Source of the DNA: Nonomuraea candida
Lineage (GTDB): Bacteria > Actinomycetota > Actinomycetes > Streptosporangiales > Streptosporangiaceae
Length of the DNA: 64,000 nt
Assembly (NCBI RefSeq): GCF_000725485.1
Contig: NZ_JOAG01000020.1
Location: 62,001-126,000 of the forward strand
Direction: 5' to 3'
The number at the start of each line of letters is the position of its first letter. Position 1 is the first letter of the stretch. This document shows positions 28,547 to 37,333 of this stretch, in pieces. Below the pieces are notes generated by a model. The model worked only from the letters and a program-made list of their open reading frames with translations. It was not told where the DNA came from and did no database searches. The translations under genes and the position numbers were made by a program.

Positions 28547-30208
28547 TCAGGACAGTCCTTCTGCGATGGGGCCGAGCGCGAGGGCCGGGAGGAAGGTCAG
28601 GGCGACCAGGATGATCGTGACGCCGACCACCATGCCGACGAACTGCGGCCGGTGGGTCGGCAGCGTGCCCGCGCCCTCGGGCACCGGCGCCTGCCCGGCC
28701 AGCGATCCGGCCAGGGCCAGCACCAGGATGATCGGCAGGAACCGGCCGAGGATCATGCACAGGCCGAGCGCCACGTCGTACCAGGGGGTGTTGACGGTGA
28801 GGCCGGCGAAGGCCGAGCCGTTGTTGTTGGAGGCGCTGGTGAAGGCGTACAGGATCTCCGACAGGCCGTGCGGGCCGGCGTTCAGCATGGCGGCGCGCCG
28901 CTCCTGCGAGCCCATCGCGACCGCGGTGCCGGCCAGCACCAGCGCCGGGGTGACCAGGAAGTACAGCGAGGCCAGCTTGATCTCGCGGGCGCCGATCTTC
29001 TTGCCCAGGTACTCGGGGGTGCGGCCGACCATCAGGCCCGCCACGAAGACGGTGATGACGGCGAGGACCAGCATGCCGTACAGGCCCGCGCCGACGCCGC
29101 CGGGGGCGACCTCGCCGAGCATCATGTTGAACAGCGTCATCATGCCGCCCAGCGGCGTGTAGGAGTCGTGGACGGAGTTGACCGCGCCGGTGCTGGTCAG
29201 CGTGGTCGCGGCGGCGAAGGTGGCCGAGTTCGAGATGCCGAAGCGCACCTCCTTGCCCTCCATGGCCGCGCCCGCCGCCTGCGGCACGGTCGCGTCCCCC
29301 GACAGCTCGAAGACGTTGGTGAGCAGCACGCTCGCCAGCGCGATCACGCCCATCACGGCGAGGATCGCGTAGCCCTGCCGGACCTGGCCGACGAGCCGGC
29401 CGAAGGTGCGCGGCAGCGCGAACGGGATCAGCAGGATGAGGAGGATCTCGAACCAGTTCGTCCAGCTCGTGGCGTTCTCGAAGGGGTGGGAGGAGTTGGC
29501 GTTGTAGAAGCCGCCGCCGTTCGTGCCCAGCTCCTTGATCGCCTCCTGGGAGGCGACCGGCCCGCCGGTGATCGACTGGGTGCCGCCGGTCAGCGTGGTG
29601 ACCTCGTGCACGCCCGAGAAGTTCTGCACCAGCCCGCCCGCAACCAGCACGAGCGCGCCGGCGAACGCGAGCGGCAGCAGGATGCGCAGGGTGCCGCGGA
29701 CCAGGTCCACCCAGAAGTTGCCGATCGTGCCGGACCTGCTCCTGGCGAACCCGCGCACCAGCGCGACGGCCACCGCCATGCCGGCCGCGGCCGAGACGAA
29801 GTTCTGCACCGCCAGCGCGGCCATCTGGACCAGGTGGCCCATCGTGGACTCGCCCGGGTAGGCCTGCCAGTTGGTGTTGGTGACGAAGCTGACCGCGGTG
29901 TTCCAGGCGATGTGGTCGGTGACCGGCTCCATGCCCAGGCTCAGCGGCAGCTTGTCCTGCACGCGCTGGAGGCCGTACACGGCCAGGAGCGAGATCACCG
30001 AGAACGCCAGCACGCTGCGCGCGTAGACGCCCCAGCTCTGCTCGGCGTCGGCGCGCACGCCGAGCAGCCGGTAGACGGCGCGCTCCACGGGGTTGTGCCG
30101 GGTGCCGGAGTAGACGCGGTACATGTGGTCGCCGAGCGGCTTGTGCACCAGGGCCAGCACGGCGATCAGGGAGACGATGAAGATCATCCCCGCGACGGTG
30201 GTGCTCAT
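28547..30208 (-). CDS. kdpA: Potassium-transporting ATPase subunit A
   Basis: A 553-residue membrane protein of the superfamily of K+ transporters. Selectivity-loop segments are seen: [40 protein letters not shown] and [13 protein letters not shown]. It forms the K+ channel of KdpFABC. The ATG overlaps the kdpF stop by one base. Confidence 0.95.
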   Translation of the reverse strand: MSTTVAGMIFIVSLIAVLALVHKPLGDHMYRVYSGTRHNPVERAVYRLLGVRADAEQSWGVYARSVLAFSVISLLAVYGLQRVQDKLPLSLGMEPVTDHIAWNTAVSFVTNTNWQAYPGESTMGHLVQMAALAVQNFVSAAAGMAVAVALVRGFARSRSGTIGNFWVDLVRGTLRILLPLAFAGALVLVAGGLVQNFSGVHEVTTLTGGTQSITGGPVASQEAIKELGTNGGGFYNANSSHPFENATSWTNWFEILLILLIPFALPRTFGRLVGQVRQGYAILAVMGVIALASVLLTNVFELSGDATVPQAAGAAMEGKEVRFGISNSATFAAATTLTSTGAVNSVHDSYTPLGGMMTLFNMMLGEVAPGGVGAGLYGMLVLAVITVFVAGLMVGRTPEYLGKKIGAREIKLASLYFLVTPALVLAGTAVAMGSQERRAAMLNAGPHGLSEILYAFTSASNNNGSAFAGLTVNTPWYDVALGLCMILGRFLPIILVLALAGSLAGQAPVPEGAGTLPTHRPQFVGMVVGVTIILVALTFLPALALGPIAEGLS

Positions 30209-30297
30209 CAGAAGCGCTCCGGGAACAGCAGGGCCACGACCATGAAGATCACAAGACCGGCCACCAGGACGAGGCCGGTGGCGTTGACGGCGCTCAT
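30208..30297 (-). CDS. kdpF: KdpF, small membrane subunit
   Basis: A 29-residue single-helix protein, [20 protein letters not shown] followed by VALLFPERF. It matches KdpF in length and position, directly upstream of kdpA with a one-base stop/start overlap. It stabilises the KdpFABC complex in the membrane. Confidence 0.85.
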   Translation of the reverse strand: MSAVNATGLVLVAGLVIFMVVALLFPERF

Positions 30298-30389
30298 CGG
30301 CCCGCCGCAGCCGCAACCGTAGCCGTAGCCGTAGCCGTAGCCGTGGCCGCGGGCACCGGGCGGGCGGGCCCCGTCGTCGGCTCGCTCAT
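30294..30389 (-). CDS. 31-residue Ala/Thr repeat ORF upstream of kdpF
   Basis: ATG overlaps the stop of the 27-residue gene upstream, and TGA overlaps the kdpF ATG. The product has an acidic-Pro start, then an (AT)n tract from a hexanucleotide repeat. No membrane helix is evident. It may act only to couple translation in the operon. Confidence 0.45.
   Translation of the reverse strand: MSEPTTGPARPVPAATATATATATVAAAAGR
30317..30346 (-). repeat. Five 6-bp units (CCGTAG/CCGTGG) inside the 31-residue ORF
   Basis: Four CCGTAG units and one CCGTGG run in tandem. Loss or gain of units keeps the frame, so the length of the Ala-Thr tract can vary freely. Confidence 0.7.
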
Positions 30390-30469
30390 AGCCGCTCCAC
30401 CGCCTTCACGACCAGCCCGAAGACCACGAAGATCGCGATCGTCAGGGCGACGAAGATGACGTCTGCCAT
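30386..30469 (-). CDS. 27-residue membrane peptide at the head of the kdp operon
   Basis: Product MADVIFVALTIAIFVVFGLV plus VKAVERL: a single hydrophobic helix with a short basic tail. Small ORFs like this sit at the head of kdp operons in actinobacteria. GGAGTGGGG precedes the ATG. It is a likely additional small subunit or a diverged second KdpF. Confidence 0.7.
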   Translation of the reverse strand: MADVIFVALTIAIFVVFGLVVKAVERL

Positions 30470-30520
30470 CCCCACTCCTCAATTCGTCGGAACGTTCGCA
30501 GCCGCCCGTGCCGGGCGCCT

Positions 30521-30568
30521 GCGTCACTAGCAAACGCCCAGATTTGATGGGTTTTGTCGTTCTTGACG
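30521..30568. promoter_or_regulatory. kdp upstream regulatory box, shared with the APC permease leader
   Basis: Written on the plus strand it has GCGTCACTAG (30521-30530) and TTTGTCGTTCTTGACG (30553-30568), with GAATATTGACG at 30590-30600 beyond. All three elements recur at 34199-34287 before the APC permease. The TTGAC-type half-sites lie 10-11 bases apart, the layout used by OmpR/KdpE-type regulators. Confidence 0.5.
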
Positions 30569-30600
30569 GGGTTCATGCGGCCCCGGCGTGAATATTGACG

Positions 30601-30878
30601 ACCTCTGTACGCCGGGGCGGGAAAGGGCGCGGCGCGGGGCGCCGGAGCGGGCGGTCAGCGCGCGAAAAGGGCTCGGGCGTCGCGCGCCGGAGCCCTCGGG
30701 AACGCGTCAGGACCGGCCTGCCGCGCTCGCGGCGGCAGCAGCCGGCGCGGACATGCGAGAACGGCCGGCACGCCCGCGACGCGAGCGGCTGCCGTGGTCA
30801 TGGGGAGCGACCGGCACGCCCGCTGGGGGGCGTGCCGGTCGTGATCACGGAGTGGGTGTGGTCACGGGGTGGGTGCGG
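30601..30878. other. Gene-free gap between kdp promoter region and AfsR-type gene
   Basis: GC-rich sequence with short palindromes and one strong hairpin; the long frames reading through it have no start or codon pattern supporting a gene. Confidence 0.4.
30809..30840. terminator. 13-bp GC hairpin after the AfsR-type gene
   Basis: GACCGGCACGCCC (30809-30821) pairs perfectly with 30828-30840 across six bases. It lies downstream of the minus-strand gene ending at 30879. No T-tract. Confidence 0.65.
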
Positions 30879-33800
30879 TCAGGGGGTCAGGGCGGCCTCG
30901 GCCAGCTCCTGCCAGTCGTGCCGCCCGCCGGCGCGGGCCGCCTCGGCGAACGCGGCCTCGCCGAGGCGATCGCGTGCCTCGGCGGCGATCCCGGAGGCGT
31001 CCGGCTGCGCGCGGTCCGGCGTGCCCCGCACGTCGTCGCTCACCGCGAGCAGCCGCACGGCCTGCTCGAAGCGCCCCTGGCGCAGCGCGAGATCCGCGAC
31101 GCCGATCAGCACCTCGGCGATCAGCGGCGGGTACATGGTCTTCGCCGCCGCGCGGAGCGCCTCGGCGCGATCCGCGCGGGCCTGGTCGACATCCTCGGCG
31201 AGGTAGCCGCTCAGGTTCATGGCCCTGGCCAGGACCATGTCGCTCAGCTCCCCGGTGTCCAGGATCGCCCGGGCGGCGGCCAGGTACCGGTGGGCCCGGT
31301 CGGGCTCGCCGCGCCAGCGCGCCAGCTGCGCCTTCGACAGCTCCAGCTCGGCCACCGTGTCCGGCCAGGCGACGGCGCCCGCGTACCGCTGGGCCTCGGC
31401 CATGGCGGACGTGCTGGCCCGCTCGTCGCCGAGCAGCCAGTAGAGCTGGGACTGCCGGGCCCGCACGAGGACCGCGTCCTCGGTCGCGCCCACCTCGCTC
31501 ATCGCCACGGCCGCCTCTTCGTAGTGCTCGCACGCGCGGGCCAGCTCGCCGCGCATGGCGCGCCGGTCGGCCAGGAAGGTCAGCGCCATCGACATCCCCC
31601 ACCGGTCGCCCAGCTCGCGGAACTCGGCCAGCGCCGTCTCGGCGTCGCCGTCCACGCCGGTCTCGTCGCCGCCGAGCGTGAGCCGCAGGCGGCCCCGCGT
31701 GAGCCTGGCCTGCGCGCGTACCCACAGGTCGTCGTCGGCGAGCAGCGGCTCGAACGCGGACAGGAAGTCCGTCGGGTCCCGCAGCATCGCCTCCAGCGGC
31801 CTGACGAGCCCGAGCAGCGGGTTGCGGTAGCCGCTCTCGGCGAGCCGGTGCGCCTCGTGGATCCACTCCCGCGCCTGGTGCTGGTCGCGCCCCGGCCCCG
31901 AGACCATGAACACGCTCACGATGGCGTACGCCATCGCCCGCACCTCGTCGGACACCTCGCCGGGCAGCGAGGTCGCCGCGACGCTCAGCTCGGCGCCCTC
32001 GGTGCGGTGCCCGCTGAGGTACCAGTACCAGCCCGCGCCGCCGACCAGCCGCATCGCCTCCTCGGCCCACCCCTCGGCGATCGCCCCGCGTACGGCCGCG
32101 CCGATGTTGTCGTGCTCGGCCCGGAGCGTGGCCAGCCACTCCAGCTGCCCGGCCCCGCGCAGGTGCGGGTCGGCCGTCTCGGCCAGCTCGGTGAAGTAGG
32201 CCAGGTGCGCCCGGCGCGCCCGCTCGGTCTCCCCGGCCTCGGCGAGCCGGTGCGCCGCGTACTCCCTGATCGTGTCGAGCATCCGGTAACGCGGCGCCTC
32301 CTCGCCGTCGGCGACCAGCAGCGACTTCTCCAGCAACGCCGTGAGCAGGTCGAGCACCGGCTCCCCGGCGAACATCCCGCCGCCCGTGCCGCCGCCGGTC
32401 CCGTCGTCGCCGCAGACCCGTTCCGCCGCCTCCAGGCTCGCCCCGCCGGAGAACACCGAGAACCGCCGCAGCACGCCGCGTTCGGCCTCGCTCAGCAGGT
32501 CCCAGCTCCAGTCCACGACCGCGCGCAGCGTCTTGTGCCGGGGCAGCGCCGTACGGCTGCCGCTGGTCAGCAGCCGGAACCGGTCGTCGAGCCGGCGCGC
32601 GAGCTGATCGACGGACATCGTGCGCAGCCGGGCCGCGGCCAGCTCGATCGCCAGCGGTATCCCGTCGAGGGCCCGGCAGATCCCCGCCATGGCGGACAGC
32701 GTCTGCGGGTCGGAGCCGAGGTCCTTGCGCACCAGGGCGGCGCGCTCGCGCAGCAGCCGCACCGCGGGGGAGGCCGCGGCCCGGGCCGGGTCCGCCTCCC
32801 TCGGGGGCAGCGCGAGCGGCTCGACCTGCCACAACACCTCGCCGGTGATGCCGAGCGGCTCCCTGCTCGTGGCCAGCACGCGCAGCCTGCGGCACTCGCC
32901 CAGCAGCCGGTCGGCGAAGGCCGCGGCCGCCTCGATCACGTGCTCGCAGTTGTCCAGGATCAGCAGGATCGCCCGCTCGCGCAGGGCGGTGACCAGCCGG
33001 TCCATCGGCTCCCCGCCGCGCCCGCCGCCGCCGTCGAGCAGGGCCTGGTCGCGCAGGCCGAGCACGGTCAGCGCGGCCTGCGCGGGATCGCCGCCGGCCG
33101 GCATCGAGGCCAGCTCGACCAGCCACGCCCCGTCCGGCAGCTCGGCGAGCATCCTGCGCGCGGTCTCCGTGGCCAGCCGCGTCTTGCCGGAGCCGCCGGG
33201 GCCCGTCATGGTGACCAGCCGGTGCTTGATGGCCAGGCCGGCGACCGCGTCGATGTCGTCGTCGTCGCCGACGAAGCTCGTCAGCTCGCTGCGCAGGTTC
33301 GTCCTGCGGTGCTCCGCCCGCTCGCCCAGCTCGCCCCGCAACAGCGCGGTGTGCAGCGCGGACAGCTCGGCCGACGGATCGGCGCCCAGTTCCTCGGCGA
33401 GCCGCTCGCGCGTGCGCTGGAACACCGTCAGCGCCTCGTTGCCCCGCCCCGCCTCGGCCAGCGCCCGCATCAGGGCCGCCACGAACCCCTCGCGCAGCGG
33501 ATACGCGGCGACGAGCTCGGTCAGCTCGGGGATCAGCTCCGAACCGCGGCCGAGACCGAGGTCGGTGTCCACCCGGTCGCCGAGCGCGGCGACGTGGAGG
33601 GCCTCCAGCCGCGCGATCGCGGCGTCGAACGCGTCGCTGTCCTGCAGCGCGATGTCCTCCATGGGCGTGCCGCGCCACAACACCAGGGCCGAGCGCAGCA
33701 GCTCCGCCCGCTCGACGGGCTCGGCGGTGCGGGCCCGGGTGAACGCCTGCTCGAACCGGTGCACGTCCACCGCGTCGGGCGGCACGGCCAGCCGGTATCC

Positions 33801-34052
33801 GCCCGAGTCGGCCTCGATCACCCCGTCCGGCAGCACCCTGCGCAGCCGCGACACCAGCGCCTGAAGGGCGTTCACCTCGTCCGCGGGGGGCTGGTGCCCC
33901 CAGATCCAGTCCACCAGCCTCGAACGGGTGACGACCCGGCCGGGTTCGAGGGCCAGGGCGGCGAGCAGCGCGCGCAGCCGGGCCCCCGGAACCTCTACGA
34001 CATCACCCTCACGGTTCCGGACCTCGAACGGCCCCAGCAATCCCACTCGCAC
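30879..34052 (-). CDS. AfsR/SARP-family regulator (BTAD, NB-ARC, TPR)
   Basis: A 1057-residue regulator. Residues 1-90 are an OmpR-type winged helix (VRVGLLGPFEV, ALQALVSRLRRVLP). Residues 95-245 are the bacterial transcriptional activator domain. Residues 270-560 are an NB-ARC ATPase with P-loop TGPGGSGKTRLA and LILDNCEHV. The C-terminal 450 residues are TPR-like helices. Such proteins activate secondary metabolite genes. The GTG at 34052 starts the conserved winged helix; CACAAT seven bases upstream hints at leaderless expression. Its targets are not evident; the gene faces away from the APC permease. Confidence 0.9.
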   Translation of the reverse strand: MRVGLLGPFEVRNREGDVVEVPGARLRALLAALALEPGRVVTRSRLVDWIWGHQPPADEVNALQALVSRLRRVLPDGVIEADSGGYRLAVPPDAVDVHRFEQAFTRARTAEPVERAELLRSALVLWRGTPMEDIALQDSDAFDAAIARLEALHVAALGDRVDTDLGLGRGSELIPELTELVAAYPLREGFVAALMRALAEAGRGNEALTVFQRTRERLAEELGADPSAELSALHTALLRGELGERAEHRRTNLRSELTSFVGDDDDIDAVAGLAIKHRLVTMTGPGGSGKTRLATETARRMLAELPDGAWLVELASMPAGGDPAQAALTVLGLRDQALLDGGGGRGGEPMDRLVTALRERAILLILDNCEHVIEAAAAFADRLLGECRRLRVLATSREPLGITGEVLWQVEPLALPPREADPARAAASPAVRLLRERAALVRKDLGSDPQTLSAMAGICRALDGIPLAIELAAARLRTMSVDQLARRLDDRFRLLTSGSRTALPRHKTLRAVVDWSWDLLSEAERGVLRRFSVFSGGASLEAAERVCGDDGTGGGTGGGMFAGEPVLDLLTALLEKSLLVADGEEAPRYRMLDTIREYAAHRLAEAGETERARRAHLAYFTELAETADPHLRGAGQLEWLATLRAEHDNIGAAVRGAIAEGWAEEAMRLVGGAGWYWYLSGHRTEGAELSVAATSLPGEVSDEVRAMAYAIVSVFMVSGPGRDQHQAREWIHEAHRLAESGYRNPLLGLVRPLEAMLRDPTDFLSAFEPLLADDDLWVRAQARLTRGRLRLTLGGDETGVDGDAETALAEFRELGDRWGMSMALTFLADRRAMRGELARACEHYEEAAVAMSEVGATEDAVLVRARQSQLYWLLGDERASTSAMAEAQRYAGAVAWPDTVAELELSKAQLARWRGEPDRAHRYLAAARAILDTGELSDMVLARAMNLSGYLAEDVDQARADRAEALRAAAKTMYPPLIAEVLIGVADLALRQGRFEQAVRLLAVSDDVRGTPDRAQPDASGIAAEARDRLGEAAFAEAARAGGRHDWQELAEAALTP

Positions 34053-34198
34053 AGGAGCAATTGTGCCGAACCGGGACGACCAGCCGCGACAGCGCGCCCC
34101 TCCCGGCCCCTGCGGCACCTCCCGTCGCAGCGGTATCACCGGTGCACGGCCGCGCCCGCGTGGCCTGACCGGGGACGATGCGACGAAGGGCGGGCCGG

Positions 34199-34287
34199 GA
34201 ATATTGACGTTTTCTTGACGCCCTGATCATGGGGATATGGTGTGCGTCCTCACTAGGGTGCCCTTTGTCTTTGACGTTTCTTGATGG
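34199..34287 (+). promoter_or_regulatory. Direct-repeat regulatory box upstream of the APC permease
   Basis: Two pairs of TTGAC-type half-sites: GAATATTGACG (34199-34209) with TTCTTGACG (34212-34220), and TTTGACG (34270-34276) with TTCTTGATG (34278-34286). Each pair is spaced about 11 bases. TCACTAG (34250-34256) lies between. The same elements occur at the kdp operon head. Confidence 0.5.
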
Positions 34288-34297
34288 AGGGGACCCG

Positions 34298-36223
34298 GTG
34301 ACCGAGGTGGACCAGCGTGCGGCCATGCCGGCGACGGCGTTGCGGCGGTGGCTGCTGAAGGGCCTGCAGAGCCCCGAAGGATCCGCGGCCCGCCCGGCGC
34401 AGGAGGACCAGGGCCACCGGCACACGTGGTGGCAGGTGATGTGCCTGACGGGCGTGGACTACTTCTCCACCCTCGGCTACCAGCCCGGCATCGCCGCCCT
34501 GGCCGCCGGCACGCTCAGCCCGGTGGCCACGCTCCTGCTGGTGGCGCTGACCCTGGCGGGGGCGCTGCCGACGTACCGGGCGGTGGCCGGGCAGAGCCCC
34601 AACGGGCTGGGCTCGCTGTCGATGCTGGAGCGGCTGCTGCCCGGCTGGGGCGGCAAGCTCCTGGTGCTCTTCCTGCTCGGCTTCGTCGCCACCGCCTTCA
34701 TCGTCACCATCACCCTGTCGGCGGCCGACGCCACCGCGCACCTCCTGCACAACCCGTTCGTCCCGAAGGCGTGGGAGAGCTGGCAGGTGCCGGTCACGCT
34801 GGCGCTCATCGCCGCGCTGGGCGGGGTGTTCCTGGCGGGCTTCAGCGAGGCCATCTCCCTGGCCGTCGTCCTGGTCGCCGTCTACCTCCTGCTGAACGTG
34901 GTCGTCGTGGCCACCGCCGTCCAGCGGGTGCTCACCCACCCCGAGCAGGTGACCGGCTGGCAGAACGCGCTCAGCGCCGACCACTCCAGCCCCATCGCGA
35001 TGATCGCTGTCTCGCTGTACGTGATGCCGAAACTGGCCCTGGGCCTGTCCGGCTTCGAGACCGGCGTGGCCGTGATGCCCCTGGTCAAGGGCGACCTCGC
35101 CGAGCGGATCAAGGGCGCGCGCAAGCTGCTGACCACCGCCGCGCTCATCATGAGCGTCTTCCTGGTCACCTCCAGCTTCGCCACCACCGTGCTCATCCCC
35201 GCCGCGGAGTTCGCCGAGGGCGGCGCGGCCAACGGCCGCGCCCTGGCCTACCTCGCCCACCTCTACCTGGGCGACTGGTTCGGCACCGCCTACGACCTGT
35301 CGACCATCGCCATCCTGTGGTTCGCCGGCGCCTCCGCCCTGGCCGGGCTGCTCAACATCGTGCCGCGCTACCTGCCCCGCTACGGCATGGCGCCCGACTG
35401 GACCCGCGCCGTCCGCCCCATGGTGCTGGTCTTCACCGGCATCGCGTTCCTCATCACCGTGATCTTCGACGCCGAGGTGGACGCCCAGGGCGGCGCCTAC
35501 GCCACCGGCGTCCTGGCCCTGATCCTGTCGGCCGCCGTCGCGGTCACGCTGTCGGCCTGGACCAGGCGCCAGACCTGGGCCGCCGCCTTCTTCGGCGTCG
35601 TCACCCTGATCTTCGCCTACGCCACCGTCGCCAACATCATCGAACGGCCCGACGGCCTGGTGATCGCCCTGCTGTTCGTGCTGGCCATCGTGGCGATCTC
35701 GCTCATCTCCCGGGCCACCCGCTCCACCGAGCTGCGCGTGACCCACATCAGCCTCGACGACTGCGCCCGCCGCTTCATCAACGAGTCCGGCGAGATCTAC
35801 CTCATCGCCAACGAACCCCACGCCCGCGACCCCCGCGAGTACATCGACAAGGCCCGCGAGGCGTGGGAGCTGCACCGGCTGCGCACCAGCGAGGGGCCGA
35901 TCTTCCTGGAGGTCACCATCCCCGACGCCTCCGAGTTCGCCGGCGAGCTGCGGGTCACGGGCGAAGAGCGCCACGGCTTCCGCGTCCTGCGCATGCAGAG
36001 CACCACGGTCGCCAACGCCATCGCCGCCCTGCTGCTGCACCTGCGCGACCAGACCGGCAAGACGCCGCACGTCTACTTCCACTGGGCGGCGGAGGGCAAC
36101 CCCATCGGCGCCCTGCTGCGCTACCTGATCTTCGGTGGCGGTGACGTGCCGCCGCTGACCAGGGAGGTGCTCCGCCAGGCCGAGCCCGACCCCGACCGGC
36201 GCCCCATCGTCCACGTCGGCTGA
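34298..36223 (+). CDS. APC-superfamily permease, possibly a potassium transporter
   Basis: A 641-residue protein with about twelve helices (residues 45-490) and a soluble C-terminal domain (about 500-641). The motifs [20 protein letters not shown] and [17 protein letters not shown] fit the APC fold. Generic annotation is amino-acid permease, but the length with a cytosolic tail recalls KimA-type K+ importers, and the regulatory box shared with kdp supports a K+ role; this is inference. The GTG at 34298 has GGAGGGG upstream. Confidence 0.75.
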   Translation: MTEVDQRAAMPATALRRWLLKGLQSPEGSAARPAQEDQGHRHTWWQVMCLTGVDYFSTLGYQPGIAALAAGTLSPVATLLLVALTLAGALPTYRAVAGQSPNGLGSLSMLERLLPGWGGKLLVLFLLGFVATAFIVTITLSAADATAHLLHNPFVPKAWESWQVPVTLALIAALGGVFLAGFSEAISLAVVLVAVYLLLNVVVVATAVQRVLTHPEQVTGWQNALSADHSSPIAMIAVSLYVMPKLALGLSGFETGVAVMPLVKGDLAERIKGARKLLTTAALIMSVFLVTSSFATTVLIPAAEFAEGGAANGRALAYLAHLYLGDWFGTAYDLSTIAILWFAGASALAGLLNIVPRYLPRYGMAPDWTRAVRPMVLVFTGIAFLITVIFDAEVDAQGGAYATGVLALILSAAVAVTLSAWTRRQTWAAAFFGVVTLIFAYATVANIIERPDGLVIALLFVLAIVAISLISRATRSTELRVTHISLDDCARRFINESGEIYLIANEPHARDPREYIDKAREAWELHRLRTSEGPIFLEVTIPDASEFAGELRVTGEERHGFRVLRMQSTTVANAIAALLLHLRDQTGKTPHVYFHWAAEGNPIGALLRYLIFGGGDVPPLTREVLRQAEPDPDRRPIVHVG

Positions 36224-36226
36224 AAC

Positions 36227-36288
36227 GCCGCCGCACCGGGCCGCCGCCGCACCGGGCCGCCGCCGCACGGGGCCGCCGCCGCACCGGG
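36227..36288. repeat. 16-bp tandem repeats (CCGCCGCCGCACCGGG) x4
   Basis: Units at about 36227-36240 (partial), 36241-36256, 36257-36272 and 36273-36288 fill the gap between the convergent APC permease and arsR-type genes. Confidence 0.7.
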
Positions 36289-36306
36289 CCGGGCCGCCGC
36301 CGGCGC

Positions 36307-36726
36307 TCAGGACACCGCTTCCACCTCGCCCGGCGCGGCCTGTGACAGGTCCGGCGGGCCGGGCGGCGCGGGAGCGGGCCGGGGGCGCAGCGCCACGGCG
36401 TGGCCGGTGGCGGCCAGCAGGTGCTCGGCGGACGTGAGCAGGTCCATCAGCTCGGGCCGGGTCAGGCTGTAGAAGGACTGGCGGCCTTCGGCGCGGTAGT
36501 CGACCAGGCCGCAGTCACGCAGGCAGGCCAGGTGCTTGGAGACCGTGGACTGCGCCAGCCCGAGCTCGGTGGTCAGGTCCACCACGCGGGCCTCGCCGCG
36601 CGCCAGGCGCTGCACGATGCGCAGCCGCGTCTCGTCGGCCAGGGAGTGGAACAACGCCGCCGCCGGGGGCACGCCGGCGGCGACGTCCGCACTGACACAC
36701 GGGCCCCCGCCAGAATCAATCGTCAC
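36307..36726 (-). CDS. ArsR-family metalloregulator, CmtR-like
   Basis: A 139-residue winged-helix repressor. HTH: ELGLAQSTVSKHLACLRDCGLV. The pair C68/C72 (CLRDC) in the recognition helix matches the Cys pair of mycobacterial CmtR (Cd/Pb sensor), and an extra Cys at residue 10 may complete the site. I start at GTG 36726 because TATCAT (36738-36733) lies six bases upstream, a leaderless arrangement; the longer ATG form lacks a Shine-Dalgarno. No metal pump is adjacent, so the target is unknown. Confidence 0.8.
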   Translation of the reverse strand: MTIDSGGGPCVSADVAAGVPPAAALFHSLADETRLRIVQRLARGEARVVDLTTELGLAQSTVSKHLACLRDCGLVDYRAEGRQSFYSLTRPELMDLLTSAEHLLAATGHAVALRPRPAPAPPGPPDLSQAAPGEVEAVS

Positions 36727-36732
36727 AAGGCG

Positions 36733-36738
36733 ATGATA
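36733..36738 (-). promoter_or_regulatory. Leaderless -10 element of the arsR-type gene
   Basis: Minus-strand TATCAT, six bases from GTG at 36726. Confidence 0.5.
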
Positions 36739-36818
36739 GGCCACGATGCGGATGTCTCAGGCGGTGATCCGCCCGAACCCGCGCGGGAGCTCAAAGGGCA
36801 GCCGGAATGCGGCAGGTC

Positions 36819-36950
36819 TCAGGCGGTGGCCTGCGTGCCGTCCTCGGAGAGGGCGGGGCGGATCTGCCTGCGCGAGGCGATGCCGAGCTTGGCGAAGACC
36901 TTGCGCAGGTGCCACTCCACGGTGTGCGGGCTGATGAAGAGCTGCCGGTG
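36819..36950 (-). pseudogene. LuxR-family HTH fragment (3' end of a broken regulator)
   Basis: On the minus strand about 43 codons read LFISPHTVEWHLRKVFAKLG and ASRRQIRPAL to a proper stop. This is the second half of a LuxR DNA-binding domain, typical of large LAL-type regulators. There is no upstream coding sequence in this frame. The rest of the gene appears on the opposite strand next to it. Confidence 0.7.
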
Positions 36951-36964
36951 GCCTGCACCGCGCG

Positions 36965-37210
36965 GCGGGCGCGTTCGGCGAGCGCGCCGAGATCCGGTAT
37001 CGGGAGGCGATCGAGCGGCTCGGGCGTACCGAGGCCAGGCTCGTGCTCGCCCGCGCGCGGCTGGTCTACGGCGAGTGGCTGCGCAGGGAGAACCCCCGGA
37101 CCGACGCCCGGGAGCAGCTGGGCCTGGCCTACGAGGCGCTCAGCCGGATGGGCGCCGAGGGAATCCTGCCCGCCACCAGCACCGCCCCCTCCCGACCACA
37201 TGCCCGCTGA
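36965..37210 (+). pseudogene. Fragment of a large LuxR (LAL-type) regulator, inverted relative to its HTH
   Basis: On the plus strand the frame reads YREAIERLGRTEARLVLARA, then LVYGEWLRREN, DAREQLGLAYEALSRMGAEG. This is the helical repeat normally found just before the LuxR HTH in LAL regulators. The HTH itself lies on the minus strand at 36819-36950, and the roughly 50 codons between are missing. Together they show an inversion with deletion in a former regulator gene. Confidence 0.65.
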
Positions 37211-37333
37211 CCATCAACCGCGGTACGTGGGAGGCGACCGGAGCCGTGTCGAAAGCCGGCCGGTAGCGTACCGCCCTGACGCTGATCGCGGCAATCGCGC
37301 GGTGAAGGCGACGGACGAGAGAAAGGTCCTGAT

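Noticed and set aside
30588..34226. A 1212-residue plus-strand frame.
   Set aside because: It is antisense to the AfsR-type regulator, whose P-loop and winged helix are unmistakable; the plus product is Arg/Gly/Pro low-complexity.
34199..34297. c-di-AMP (ydaO) riboswitch before the APC permease.
   Set aside because: Such riboswitches do occur upstream of K+ transporters, but the leader here is short and lacks the conserved core; the signal is a set of direct repeats shared with kdp instead.
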